Below, one piece after another: positions 27,225 to 43,590 of a DNA stretch of 64,000 nucleotides; within the stretch, counting starts at the first letter, position 1; each line of letters opens with the position of its first letter. Made by a program: the position numbers and the translations under genes. Origin of the DNA: Neocallimastix lanati (nom. inval.) (lineage: Eukaryota > Neocallimastigomycota > Neocallimastigomycetes > Neocallimastigales > Neocallimastigaceae); the NCBI GenBank assembly GCA_016946835.1, contig JACVTC010000038.1, positions 1,305,001-1,369,000 on the forward strand, given 5' to 3'. Below the pieces are notes generated by a model. It worked only from the letters and a program-made list of their open reading frames with translations, was not told the origin of the DNA and did no database searches.

Positions 27225-27274
27225 TAAAACCATTTTCAATTATAATAAATTGTGTTTAAACAGTTGAAATAAAA

Positions 27275-30691
<3,417 letters not shown>

Positions 30692-31735
30692 TTTGAATGT
30701 ATATCATAATTTGAAATATATTAATATTTCTTTTAAGTATAATAATGTTTTTAAATATACTAATATTATTTTTTAATATGAATTTATATAATAATTTTAT
30801 ATATAGCGATTATAAAAAGTTAATTTCTTTTTTTTTTCTCTTAAAAATTGTTTAATTATTATAATTTTTATATATAAATAATTTTTCTTTAATATTTTTT
30901 TTAATTTTTAAAATTATATATATATATATTATTTATTTTATTAATAATATCTATAATTACTTTTTTTTTTTTTTTCTTTCTTTCTTCTTTAAAAAAGTAT
31001 GAAGGAGTTATTAATATTTTTATATTTACTTTTTTTTTTTTTCTTTTAAAAAATATTAATAACTCCTTCATATAACTGATATTTTAAATAAATATAACAA
31101 ACATTATAATAAAAACATATATAATAAGGTAGTTAAAATATAATAATAATAATGAAATATTTAAATTATGTTATAAATTATAGAATATAAATTTAAAGTA
31201 TTTATTGATAGTTCATATAAAATTTTTTTTAAATACAAAATATTAAAAATTATATTAATTGACTAATATTTATAAAAAAATTTTTACTTTATATTTTATT
31301 ATTTAATATAATATTTTTATATTTAGTTTTTTATATTTTTTTAATATATTTAAAAATGTGTATATTCATATTAACTTATAATAAAGTACTATTTTTTTAT
31401 TTTATTGAATATACAGTTTAAAAAACAAAAAATAAAAAAAAAAAAAATGAAAAAGATATATTAAATTAACAAATTAAACTTTATATAAATACAAATTAAA
31501 TATATAAATCTGTTAACATTTTTTTTACTTTTTTTTTTTTTTTTTGTATAATAACATTATAATTTTAAATTTAATAATATATATACATAATATATAAAGT
31601 TTATGGGAACTTATTAATATATTATATATTTTTTATTATTATAAATAATACAGATCTTTTAGTAAACTTTATAATTAATAAAATGTTTATATAATTAATA
31701 AGAATAAGAATAAATAAAGATAAATAAATAAATAA

Positions 31736-31772
<37 letters not shown>

Positions 31773-33832
31773 TTAAAAAATAATCCTAAAACAATTTAAT
31801 TATTCTCTTTTATACTAAAAAAAATATTATTAATATTTAATGTAAAAATATTTTACTAAAAAGACTTTTCCGTTTAATAAAATTTTTATAAAAGAAAAAC
31901 AAATATATTGAAAAAATTACAAAAAAAAAAAAAAATTAAAATATAAAGCTAACAATGGCTAATACTTAATAGTTATTATAAGGATTATTAATATATGGAT
32001 TACAATACTTTTTGAAAATATAATCAATTGACTCAATTTTATTTTATTATGTAAAAAAATAATAAAATATTTTAAAAAACGAAAAAATAAAAATAAAAAA
32101 AAAATGTATATTGAATTCTTATTTAAGTTTAAACGGAAAATTTCTGTATAATATTAATTTTGGATTATTATAATCATAATTAGTAAATAAGTAATATTAT
32201 CATTAGATTAAGATTTATAATATATAAAAAATATGAATAATAGTCTTTAATTTTTTTTTTTTTTTAAATTTAAATTGTTAAATTTAAAAATTATTAATTT
32301 TTTTAAACAAGTTTTTTTTATTTGAATTTTTTATTTTTTATTTTATATGGAATATATCTAAATAATTATAATAATAAATATTAAAAAATTATTATAATTA
32401 AAATTTTTAAATTGCATTAAAACAACCTAATATGTATATAAATATATAGTTTATAGAAATTATATATATAAATATAGGGTTATGTTATTTAATGAAACTA
32501 ACCTTTATCAGTTTTAATAATAATAGATTTTAAAAATTATTAAAAAATAATTTAAAAAAAAAAATTTTTTTTTTCTTTTAAAAATTATTATTATTAAATA
32601 AGATTTATATGTTTTATTATAAGACACTATATTATTATTTTATTAAAATTATTATTTATTCTTAATATTAAAATTAAAATTTAGTAATATTAATTTCTTT
32701 TATATTATAATAATTAAAAAAAAAAATAAAAAAAAAAAAGTTATTCCTTACAATTTCATTTTGTTGTATATTGGGGCATGTTTTACCTGAATTTAAAAAT
32801 TGAAGGTATTTTCAATCGTACTAATTAAAATTTGTTATTTTTTAAAGTCTTACATAGATTGAATTATGTTATATTAAATTCTTTTTATCATTTAAAAAAA
32901 AAAATTAGAATAAATTCTATCATTTTAATTTTATTTTATTTTAATAAATACATTTAAAATAATGAATGACATTATATGTTTCTTGTTATGTTTCTTGTTT
33001 CTATCTATCCTCTATTTATAATGAAGTCAATATATATAATATATTTAACTAATATATATATATATATTTTTGATATGTAGTTTTGATGAATATTATTGAT
33101 TCAATTGTAAATAATAATATTTTATAATACTAATTAAAATGAATAGATTTTTTTATATAATAATATTTTATAATATTGATTAAAATAAATTGATATTTTT
33201 TTTTTTAAAAAAAAAAAAAACTATTATTATGTATTGTAATAATTTTGATCAAAGTATATATATATATTTTTATTTTGATATTGTGAAGTAATACTTGAAT
33301 TTATTCATTTTATATTTAAAATACAGTTGATAATTATTCTTTTTAAATAAAGTTTATTCAATTTAAATTTAATTATAATATAGAACTTTAAAATATAAAT
33401 ATTTTTAAACTTTGATATTTATATTTCCATTTTCTTTTCTTTTATTATTTAAAATTAAAAAACTATTATTATTAGTATTACTATTATATTTTAAAACTGT
33501 AAAATATTCATTATATATATATATAATAAGTTAAGAATTTAAAAATAAAGTGAAATATATATTTAATATATATTTTAAAAATTTTTGTTTTGAAGAATGA
33601 TGTAGTAAATTAAATATATATTTATATATATATATAATATTATTATTAATTGAAAATATATAATTTCAGAATCTGAAAAATTTTCATTCAGATATTTAAT
33701 AAAAAAAAAAAAAAGGGATTAGCGTTATTGTATAATATAATCCTGTAGATTTATGAACTTGGTTATAAAATAATATAATTTCACTATTTGTTTATTATTG
33801 AATTAAATATATATTTAGAAATATTGTTTTTC

Positions 33833-33873
<41 letters not shown>

Positions 33874-34150
33874 AATAGATAAAAAAAATAAAAATAAAAA
33901 TAAAAAGGTAAAAGTAATAATTTAATTATTATTATTATTATTATAATTGATTCCGTTTTTCAAAACATAACAAGTATATATATATATATATATTTAAAGT
34001 GAAAATGATAATTCACACTCATGCATAAATTCATATGAAAATAAAATTTTATTTTAAAATTAATATTATAACATATTTTATATATATATATAAAAAAAAG
34101 AATCATAATAATAATATAAATATAATTATTTTTTATTTGTATATTTTTCA

Positions 34151-34186
<36 letters not shown>

Positions 34187-34348
34187 TTCAATATTTATTA
34201 TTTTTTTTAAGGAAAGAAAGAATTTTTAATAAAAATAAAAAGCTATTATTTAAAAATTTATTATATTTCTATAAAATAATATCTCATTATTATATTAATT
34301 ACATAAAATATGTAATTGTAAAATAGCTTCTTTATTATAAAATAACAT

Positions 34349-34395
<47 letters not shown>

Positions 34396-34404
34396 AAAAA
34401 ATAT
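30692..34404. other. intergenic, 3.7 kb, no gene seen
   Basis: Very AT-rich with many T/A runs. It contains the strong hairpin at 30998-31072. No exon series or RNA gene is recognised. Confidence 0.65.
30998..31072. repeat. perfect 24-bp inverted repeat (hairpin)
   Basis: TATGAAGGAGTTATTAATAT plus four T's (30998-31021) is the exact reverse complement of 31049-31072, with a 27-nt T-rich loop. It lies 307 bp after the ArfGAP stop codon. The stem has mixed composition, so chance is unlikely. It could be a 3'-end processing structure, a small foldback element, or a miniature element remnant. Confidence 0.85.
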
Positions 34405-36015
34405 ATGGAAAAAGAAAACGTTTTAGTTATGAGTGAAACAAATAGTAATAATGATTTCAATAACGACAACGATAATATTAAGAATAGTGATGAAATAAAT
34501 AATAAATATAATAATAATAACAGTAATGATGATGATACCAGTATTATGGATAATGATGATAATAAAATTAAAGATAAGAAAAAATCTGTTAATAAAGATT
34601 TTGCAATAGAAGTTATACCATCAAAGTTGGAGTATAGAGATGATAATGATGTATATTCTTCATATGAGAGTAATGAAATGATTGATTATTCAAATGCTTC
34701 TCTTGCGACAACTCAAGGTTCATCGGGTTCAACTTTATGTGTACATAATAATAAAGTTAACCCTTTGGATGATCCAATCATTCAAGAAATGTTTAAACAG
34801 CGAACTGTTGAAATGGATAAAGTTGAAGAAGAACGGAGAATTCGTATGTACACAATGATGCGTTATAGTAAAAAGTATAAACATTTATTAATAGAAAGGG
34901 CAAATATTAAATGGGATAAACATACTGTTGAAGATAATAATGATGTGGAGAAATCTCTGACAGATGTAACGAACGATGAGGAAAATGAATATGAATGTCA
35001 AGATAATTGTGATGAAGAGTTTAAATCTAACTTGTATGGAAGTAGTCAATTAGATGATCAAAAGAATTTAAAACAAAAACGTCTTTCAAGTAATTTTGGT
35101 ATTGATTTACATGATCTTGATTTAATTGATATGGAATTGAATAATGATCATAATAATAATAGTGAAAATAATAATGAAGAAATAATGAGATCTTCTACCC
35201 ATAATGAAAATGAAGAAATTATTACTAATCCGGATATTCAAGTTTATAATAATAATAAAAATAACAATAATAATATAAATTATAATTCAATTTTAAAATC
35301 AAATTCTAAAAATAGTAGTAGTAGTAGTAGTAGTAGTGAACATAGCCCTGGAGAACTTGATGAAAACAATAATAGTAATGATAATAATGAGAAACTAAAT
35401 TCATTCTCTAAAAATTATAAATTACAAGTCAATAATTTTTTTGATTCAAAAGATATATCTTACAACAATAATGATATTCAAATTTATCAACAGAATAATT
35501 ATGCGATAAATAATTTACAAGATAAAAATATGAAAAAACATAAGAAACTAAAACTCTTTAGATTAAGTTATAATCATAAAACAAAGAATAAAATGGAAAT
35601 AGAGGATACTAATTCTTTTAAAACGGTGAATTTTATTAGTAGCAATAGTCTTAATAGTAGTACAGGTGGGAGTAATAATAAACTATATAATTATTCTCAA
35701 TCAAATATATATTCTAGTACATCATTAAGTTCAAGTACTAATGATGATAATTCTAGTAATTTTATACCAAAATCTGATGAAAAGAAAGCAAAACATTATG
35801 GATTCATTAAATTCTTTGTAAATAAAAAACATTCAAAGGTAATTAATTTAATACCTTAAAAAAATTTATATTTTATATAGTTTATGATATATAAACTAAA
35901 AAAAAACTAATAAAAAAAAAATGATATTATTATTATAGTCAAATAATGAACCGGAAAATAAGGGTATTGTTATCAAAAAATTGAGTAGTCCAAATGAATA
36001 TAATAATAAAATTAC

Positions 36016-36086
<71 letters not shown>

Positions 36087-36166
36087 TTAATATTAATTGC
36101 AAGAAAGATGAATTTAAAAAGACTAAATCAATAAGGTTTTCTGATTCAGTAAATATTATCCCATAA
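34405..36166 (+). CDS. Asn/Ser-rich protein of unknown function
   Basis: Two exons, 34405-35838 and 35939-36166, encoding 553 residues. No known domain is recognised. Residues about 62-175 are the least repetitive part: KDFAIEVIPSKLEYRDDNDV, then EMFKQRTVEMDKVEEERRIR and MYTMMRYSKKYKHLLIERAN, a probable amphipathic helix. The rest is acidic and Asn/Ser-rich with runs of N and S. The second exon carries about 29 consecutive Asn and ends in a basic segment, KKTKSIRFSDSVNIIP. KSIRF fits the RVxF docking motif for protein phosphatase 1, and a comparable KIKF segment occurs in the gene at 42528. The ATG follows a long A run with no upstream ATG in frame. It may be a signalling or regulatory scaffold, but this is speculation. 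Confidence 0.75.
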
Positions 36167-36185
36167 ATTTACTATATTTATTAAT

Positions 36186-36221
<36 letters not shown>

Positions 36222-36792
36222 TAAATCAAGGATTATTTATTTTATTTATCCTTTTTTTTTTTTTTTATTAAGTTATTAAAAAAAAAAAAAAAAAAAAAAA
36301 AAAGAAAAGAAAAGTTGAAATTCTATATTAAAGATAAATTAGATAAATAATGTTTTTTTATTCTTTAATATACTATAGTATTCTAATTAATATATTGTAC
36401 TGTTTTATTTTATTACTATTATTTTTTTTAATCAATATATTAATTTTGATTCTATTAATGAAATTATTAAACTTCAATAATTATTTATACATTAATAAGT
36501 AAATAAACTGAAGTTTAATAGTAAACATATGTAACATATGTTACAGAATATTTAACAAATAAAAATAAAAATACTGTTGTAGTATTATAAATAAACATAG
36601 CAAATGATGTTTAAAAAATATAACAGTATTAAAAAACAATTTATAAATGTTTTATATTATATAATATTTTATATTAAATTATAATTTTACATAACTATTT
36701 ACAATTCTCATATTTAATAATGCTAATATCGATAAAACTACCGACTTTATTAATAAGTTGCTATAAATATTGTTATGGTCAATATTTATTAC
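36167..36792. other. intergenic with small palindromes
   Basis: T/A runs after the Asn-rich gene, then an 11-bp inverted repeat (ATTAAACTTCA at about 36465, TGAAGTTTAAT at about 36509) and a short palindrome ACATATGTAACATATGT near 36525. No gene seen. Confidence 0.55.
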
Positions 36793-37056
36793 AATAAATA
36801 ATAAATAATAAATAATAAATAATAAATAATAAATAATAAATAATAAATAATAAATAATAAATAATAAATAATAAATAATAAATAATAAATAATAAATAAT
36901 AAATAATAAATAATAAATAATAAATAATAAATAATAAATAATAAATAATAAATAATAAATAATAAATAATAAATAATAAATAATAAATAATAAATAATAA
37001 ATAATAATAATAATAATAAATAATAAATAATAAATAATAAATAATAAATAATAAAT
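36793..37056. repeat. (AATAAAT)n heptamer satellite
   Basis: About 37 tandem 7-bp units, the reverse complement of the TTATTTA satellite elsewhere, with one brief switch to AAT trimers near 37004-37018. Confidence 0.93.
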
Positions 37057-37214
37057 GTTAATAGTCAGAAATTTAGGCTTTGTAATTATGTCAACTTAAT
37101 AATATACTTAATTATTTTAAATTAAATGTGTTAATATTGTATTGTGGGCTTGTACATAATTTATATTACAATATGTTTCAGTACATATGATGCTTATTTT
37201 TCATATATTTCACA

Positions 37215-37450
37215 TTTTCTGATAGATTTGCACATAATGGATAACCATCTCCCAATATGGCCATACAGTTATTAATTAACTGTAAGGTGATGAGTTATTG
37301 GCATACTGTAACAGCTTCGCCGCTCTCAATCGTCGTTACACACTGCCCGGAGATGCATTCCTAACGTTACTACATATATCTCCATTGACCACGAGCATCA
37401 GAACGGAATCATTAACTCCTCCCTAGTGGGTGTAATCATTCACATTTTCT
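37215..37450. other. GC-richer insertion-like island
   Basis: A block of about 220 bp with near 45% G+C in a surrounding of roughly 15%. It is flanked by near-identical copies of TTCACATTTTCT (about 37208-37219 and 37439-37450), which look like a target-site duplication of about 12 bp. Inside is an imperfect palindrome ACAGTTATTAATTAACTGT (37265-37283). No open frame of note and no recognised RNA. A SINE-like or other non-autonomous insertion is the best guess. Confidence 0.5.
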
Positions 37451-38255
37451 AATAATGAATAATAAAATATAATAATAACTTTCTAGTTTATTGAATAATA
37501 TTAATATTTAAGATTTCAACAACAACAAAAAAAAAATATGCGTATAATTAAATTTTAATCATTATTGAAAATGGAATTATAATCATTAGAACAAAAACCA
37601 TAGAGGAATTTTACTTCTTGAAATTGGGATCTAGAATGTGTTGCATTTCGGAACGTAACTTATAAGTACAGATTAAATTCGTAATTTAACTATACTATTA
37701 TTATAAATATACTAAGTAATATAAAAGAGATACTGTCCTAACTATGGGCCTGAGAGGGTTGCGCAGGTACTGTCAATTTAATATATTTACAAGGAAATTT
37801 ATATTTGAGTATATGATTTCATATGTCCATGTAGAAGTGTTCTACTTAGTGATGTAGATATTCTACTAAATTTCAATCTTTCTGATGTTGATGCAATTAC
37901 CAAATGAGTTAAAGTATGGGGAATTTCGCCAAGTTGCATTTCGCCAATTTTTTGAAAGTATATGGCGTATTAATTTTTTTTGCATTTCACCAATTGAAAA
38001 CTATTAAATGAATAAGTGAATAAAATTAAATATTATTAATATTGATATATGAATATGCATTATTACTTTATTTATTTATTTATTTATTATTTATTTATTT
38101 ATTACGCACTTGTGCATTTCGGATTGTGGCTTAATTACTTTTTATTAATTGCCACATTATATTTTTTTAATCAATAAATAAATAATTAAATAAATAAAAA
38201 AAATCATTTTTGAAATAAGTAAAGTCTTTAAATATTTTATATAAAATATTTTTAA

Positions 38256-38372
38256 ATAAATAAATAATAAATAATAAATAATAAATAATAAATAATAAAT
38301 AATAAATAATAAATAATAAATAATAAATAATAAATAATAAATAATAAATAATAAATAATAAATAATAAATAT
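38256..38372. repeat. (AATAAAT)n heptamer satellite
   Basis: Tandem 7-bp units between the element ends at 38110 and 38905, followed by degenerate AAATAAATAA sequence to about 38430. Confidence 0.9.
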
Positions 38373-38582
38373 AACAAATAATTATTAAATAATAAATAAA
38401 AAATAAATAATAAATAATAAATAAAGAAACAATATTTATTTAAATATTTATTTTTTAAAAATATTTTAAGCCACATTTTGCGAATTGAATCCCTTGATTT
38501 ATATATATATTTAAAGTAAATATTTAAATATTAATTTTTTTTTCACATATAGATTTATTTAAACAGATATCTAGATATTTGT

Positions 38583-38615
<33 letters not shown>

Positions 38616-39345
38616 AAATAATTGATAAATAATAAATAGTAAAATAAATAATAATATAAAAATTAGAGTAATAGTTATAAAAGGATTGTCATTAATAATA
38701 ATAATGATGATGATGATTAAAATTATAAATAATAATAATTATTATTTACAAATATAAATAAATGAATTAATAAAAATATTATTTAAGTACTTTGAAAAGC
38801 ATAAAAAAGTTTTTCTTAACTGCATTTTATGTTGTAAATTATAATAAATAATAAATAATAAATAAATAGTATAAATGTAACAATAATTACAGAACAGACT
38901 GTTGCATTTCGGAATGTAACTTATAAATAAAATTTAATTCATAATTTAATGCTCATTTTTTCTTTTTTAAATAATTGTAAATAAATAAATAAATAAAAAC
39001 AGAATATAAACATTATTATTTCTTTAACAAAAAATAATAAAATATGATATATCTTTATAGTTAAATATATTTTAATATATTTTCATAATTAAATATTATA
39101 AATTATTATTTTATTATTATTTTACAAAATATTAAAATATATCTTTATAATTAAATATATTTTTATAAATAATTATTTTACAAAATATTAAAAATATATT
39201 ATTTGTAAAAATAATATTAAAACAATATTGATTATTAAATATATATTATAAAAAAGTTTTTTTAAAAAAAAAACATTTTTTGAATTTTTATTTATTCATA
39301 TATTCATTTATATCATTATGTCACTTGACGAAATGCAACTCTCTC

Positions 39346-39600
39346 CTTCTACGTATCTCCATGGGTTAGGTTATAATAACCTCCCTTCAAAAAGAAAATT
39401 AGGAACTGGAGTAGCACTCCGAGAAAAAGCGTACACACACTAAAATTCTTAGCAATAATATATATATCAGAGTTCCAATGATGAATACTCAGTAAGGTCG
39501 TCCAGTAGGAACAATTCTGCCTATGGAAGTGTTGTGAGTACCTTAATATTCCTACTTCCACTGAAGGGAGGCTGAAACCAAAGGTGATACACACCAAAAA
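39346..39600. other. GC-richer non-coding patch between element ends
   Basis: About 250 bp of higher G+C beginning just after a MITE right end. It contains the near-perfect palindrome AGGTTATAATAACCT (about 39366-39380). The minus strand has an 82-codon open frame with no recognisable features. Probably transposon-derived filler. Confidence 0.4.
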
Positions 39601-39770
39601 TAAAAAAGAAAAAAAAATAAAAAAACAAAAAATTAAAAAAAGTGAAACAAATAGAGAAAAAAGAACAATTTATTATAAATGAAAAATATTGAAATACACC
39701 TTTAAAATTAAATTGTATTAAATATTTTATTATTATTTTAACAAAAATGTTTAAAATATATCTTAAAAAT

Positions 39771-40088
39771 GGGAGAGTTGCATTTCTCCAAATTGCATTT
39801 CGCCAGGTTGTATTTCGACAAGTGGCGTAGTATTAAAATGTTGCATTTCCCCAAGTTGCTTTTCGCCAGGTTGCATTTCGACAAGTAGAGTATTGATATA
39901 AATAAATAAATAAATAAATAAATATTAATTCAAAATATATTTTTTTTAAAATTGTTTTTATGCGATATTAATAATATTTAATTTTATTTATTGATTTATT
40001 TATTTATTTAATAATTTTCAATTTGGCGAAATGACACATTTTTAATACGCCACATGCTTTCAAAAAAATTGGCGAAATGCCACACCCC
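39771..40088. mobile_element. complete 318-bp MITE with 8-bp target-site duplication
   Basis: Begins GGGAGAGTTGCATTTCTCCA and ends (reverse complement) GGGGTGTGGCATTTCGCCAA. It is flanked by TTAAAAAT on both sides (39763-39770 and 40089-40096). The interior is an AT-rich core with AAATA repeats. Near its 5' end the terminal word is iterated (about six TTGCATTTCG-like copies in 120 bp). It is clearly homologous, in reverse orientation, to the copy at 53884-54181, and its ends resemble those of the MULE at 57197-60414. An 8-bp duplication fits Mutator-like or hAT elements; the shared ends favour Mutator-like. Confidence 0.85.
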
Positions 40089-40258
40089 TTAAAAATTAAA
40101 TACTATTAAATATTATTGTATTATTATTTTAACCTAAAATATTATAATATTTCTTTATTTATTTAATAAAAATTTAAGCCACATTTATATAAACAATTTA
40201 AGTACGCCACTTTCTATATAATGACATATAATGACACATTCCGAAATGCAACATACCT

Positions 40259-42527
40259 GGGATTTATATCATTTTCATTTATAATCCGCTTTATAGTTTA
40301 TTGTTAACTTTTAATAAATTTAAAAAATGTTCATATAATGAATAAAAAAATTTTAAATATATTATCAAATTATATTTTATCTCTTCTGAACCAATCATTA
40401 CGATGAATTTGGATTAATTTCAGATTAAGCTCTCATTTATTTATGATATATTTTATTATTTAATAAAAAAAAAAAAAAGTTGTACAACTGTTACTAAAAA
40501 TGTAAAAATGTAAAAAGAAAATGTAAATAATAAATATATATAACAATATTATTAAATGTATTATTTATTTCTACCAAAGATGAATTGATGTTATATTAAA
40601 AGATAATAAAGATGATTATTACTTAAAAAGTCTTTTTATTTAACAGAACAATTTTCTCATATAGTAACCTTAAATAAGATGTGAAATAAGAAAATTATGC
40701 TAGATGAATTCTGGTTATGCTAACTACTGATTCATTATCTATTACTAGATAATAGATAATGAATCAACAAGACTTTTCTGTATTATGAAGTCTCTATTTT
40801 GTATAAATTGTGAAAAGTTTACAGTATATAGAATATTTTTATTATTTGTTATTCTTTATATATAGAGTATTTATATTATTTGTTATTCTTTATATATAGA
40901 GTATTTATATTATTGTATTATTCAATATATTCAATATATTCATTATATATAATTTTTATTTTTTTATTTATGTTAATTTTTTTAAATTTTAAATTTTTTT
41001 TTATTTTTTTTATTTATGTTAATTCCTTTTTATTTATTTATTTAATTATTTATTTATTTATTTGATACAGTTTATCCTATTTAATATTTAATATTTAATA
41101 TATAATTTAATATTATTCTTGCCTTAATATATAATATATTAAATTATATTGCAATATATAATCAAATATATTAAAGTTTAATTTGTTTCAAAACTTTTTT
41201 AATTTTTTTTTAAAATTTTATTTTAACATTATTAATTATTTATTTTATTATTTATTTATTTATTATTTATTTATTTATTTATTTTATTATTTATTTATTT
41301 ATTTTATTATTTATTTATTTATTTTATTATTTATTTATTATTATTATTTATTTATTTTATTATTTATTTATTTATTTTATTATTTATTTATTTATTTTAT
41401 TATTTATTTATTATTATTATTTATTTATTATTTATTATTTACTATTTATTTTATTATTTTTTTTAAAAATATTATAGAATATTACACAGAAAAAATTTTT
41501 TTCTTTTAATAATTCTTATATTAATATTAAATTAAAATTTATTTATATTAATTTTTTTTTTATATTTTATTTTTTATAATTATATGAATATATATTTGTC
41601 ATTTGTTTCATTATTTTTTTTTATTAAAATATAAATATAAATATTATTCAAAAAGATTATATTTTTATTTTGTAAAAAAAATAAAAAAAATATAATTAGC
41701 ATAAATATATATTTATTTAAATATATAATAATATACATTTTGATTTTACAAATATATATAATATTTTTTTTTTAAAAAAAAAGCAGGATTATTATTAAAG
41801 GACAAAATTATTTATCATTAAAAAAATATTATAACTATATGTTTAATACGTAACAATAGTTTAATCTAATTCTTTTCTTTTTAATTTTTCTTTTTATTTT
41901 TATGTAAATTAAAATTAAAATTTTAAAAATTTTAAATTTCAATTATTATTTTAAAATTTGATTAATATTAATTTATCATTTAATATTTAAGGAATTATTT
42001 ATTTTTCATTTGAAATAAAATTATTGTTTCGTGATGTCATCTAAAATAATATCAGTGATATGTTTTCTAAAATAAAATAAAAGATATTAATAACCATTTT
42101 TTTTTTTTTTTTTTAAAAAAAAAATAGTAAAATTTAATTTATAAATATTTTGATAAGGAGATAATATACCTTTTATTCTTTTATATTTATTATTTTTTAT
42201 CATTAAAGAAATATAGGAAATATTATATTCATAAATAATAAAAACGAGAACTAACATCAATTCAGAAATAAATACAAAAAATAATAAAGCAACAATAAAA
42301 TTAAAAAAAAAAAGAGAAAATTTAAAAAAGAAGTTGAAATATTTTATTTCTATATATATAATATATATTTATATATTTTATTTTAAATAAAATTTCTATA
42401 AAAGATATATTAATAAATTACTATTAATCATATATACGTTGTATAGAAATTTTTATTTTTATTTTATTTTTTTTAACTTTTGTATAAATTTATAAATTAT
42501 TTTTATATTACATTATAAAAATTATCA
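40259..42527. other. intergenic, no gene seen
   Basis: AT-rich region with a short duplicated unit (TTTATATTATTTGTTATTCTTTATATATAGAG, about 40838-40905), ATTT/TTA mixed arrays at 41230-41450, and the hairpin at 40728-40766. Confidence 0.6.
40728..40766. repeat. 17-bp perfect hairpin
   Basis: TGATTCATTATCTATTA (40728-40744) pairs with TAATAGATAATGAATCA (40750-40766) across the 5-nt loop CTAGA. The mixed composition makes it notable. It lies far from any recognised gene. Confidence 0.85.
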
Positions 42528-43416
42528 ATGTCACAAATAGATAATTATCAAGAAATGGGTGGATTTATGAGAAAAAATTTCGATGTAATTATTATAGCTT
42601 TAATAATAATATGTATATTATTATTATTTTGTTGTATAATATTGCTATATATGGTGTTTTTGTATAGGAAGGAATTAAAACAAAATAAAAATAAAAGAGC
42701 GATAACCAATAATAATAATAATAATAGTGAGAATAAAAATGAAATAATTAATATTTCATCACCTGAAGTAGTAGATATTATTTCTAATCCAAACAATTTA
42801 AAAGTATTACCTATTACACCAGCAACACCTGTAACCAATGTAGCATCAGTAAATATTTTAGAAAATGAGAGCATAAATGATATTACTATGTATAATTCAT
42901 ATAATTCAAAAAGTTATAATAAAAAGTTTGTTTCTATTAATAGTGAAGATAATATTCTTTCAAATTATGAACAAACATCGAGACAGACATTTGATACCTC
43001 TTCAAATATAAATGATTATCTTTCTCATAGTTATAGCTATAATAATGATAAAGCAAGAAAACATCAATATCATCATCGTAAAAATAATTCATTATTCGTT
43101 AATAGTAGTAATAAAAGATTTCCTTCAATAAGAAAACCAAAACCATTATACGAACGTCAACGTCAAAGTAGTATATCATCTACAATTGGTTCCGTAAAAA
43201 GTATGATTAAAAGACATTATTCAATTCGTTCAAAAAATCATACAAGGCATCACTCTTCTTCAAATTCAAAGGTACATTATAGATTTTATTTATTATTCTA
43301 TATTATAAATTATTAATAATATATTAGATATACTGTTATATGAATGATAGAAAATATAATGTTTAATAATTATAATAATTATAATAATAATAATAATAAT
43401 AACAAAAATAATAATT

Positions 43417-43447
<31 letters not shown>

Positions 43448-43556
43448 TAACAAAAATAAAAATAATAATAATAATAATAATAACAATAATAACAACAATA
43501 ATAATAATAACAATAATAATAATAATAACAAAAATAATAGCAATAATAATAATAGC

Positions 43557-43590
<34 letters not shown>

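Larger units (their letters stand above)
23835..27274. other. intergenic, 3.4 kb, no gene seen
   Basis: Between the C2orf81-like and ArfGAP genes. AT-rich with T runs, a small variable TTA/TTAG array near 26400-26490, the pentamer array at 26608-26905 and the hairpin at 26956-26994. A short less AT-rich patch near 25185-25235 (around ATGAAGACTGGTGAAGAG) could be old mobile-element debris. Confidence 0.6.
37636..40258. mobile_element. nest of terminal-inverted-repeat elements (MULE/MITE family)
   Basis: The word TTGCATTTCG(C/G)(C/A)A and its reverse complement recur as element ends: 37640, 37918-37950, 38110, 38905, 39325, 39780-39890, 40020-40085 and 40240. The outer pair (about 37639 on plus, 40254 on minus) share TGTTGCATTTCGGAA and may be the ends of one 2.6-kb element into which others inserted. 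One complete copy (39771-40088) is listed separately. A left end begins GGGG at 37918 and matches that copy for about 130 bp. A right end finishes at about 39345. No transposase is recognisable in this interval. Confidence 0.6.

Noticed and set aside
37255-37290. Words resembling the start of 5S rRNA (ATATGGCCATAC)
   Set aside because: The rest of the island does not follow the 5S sequence or structure.
39349-39597. 82-codon minus-strand open frame in the GC-richer patch
   Set aside because: No domain, unusual composition and overlap with element debris; probably chance.
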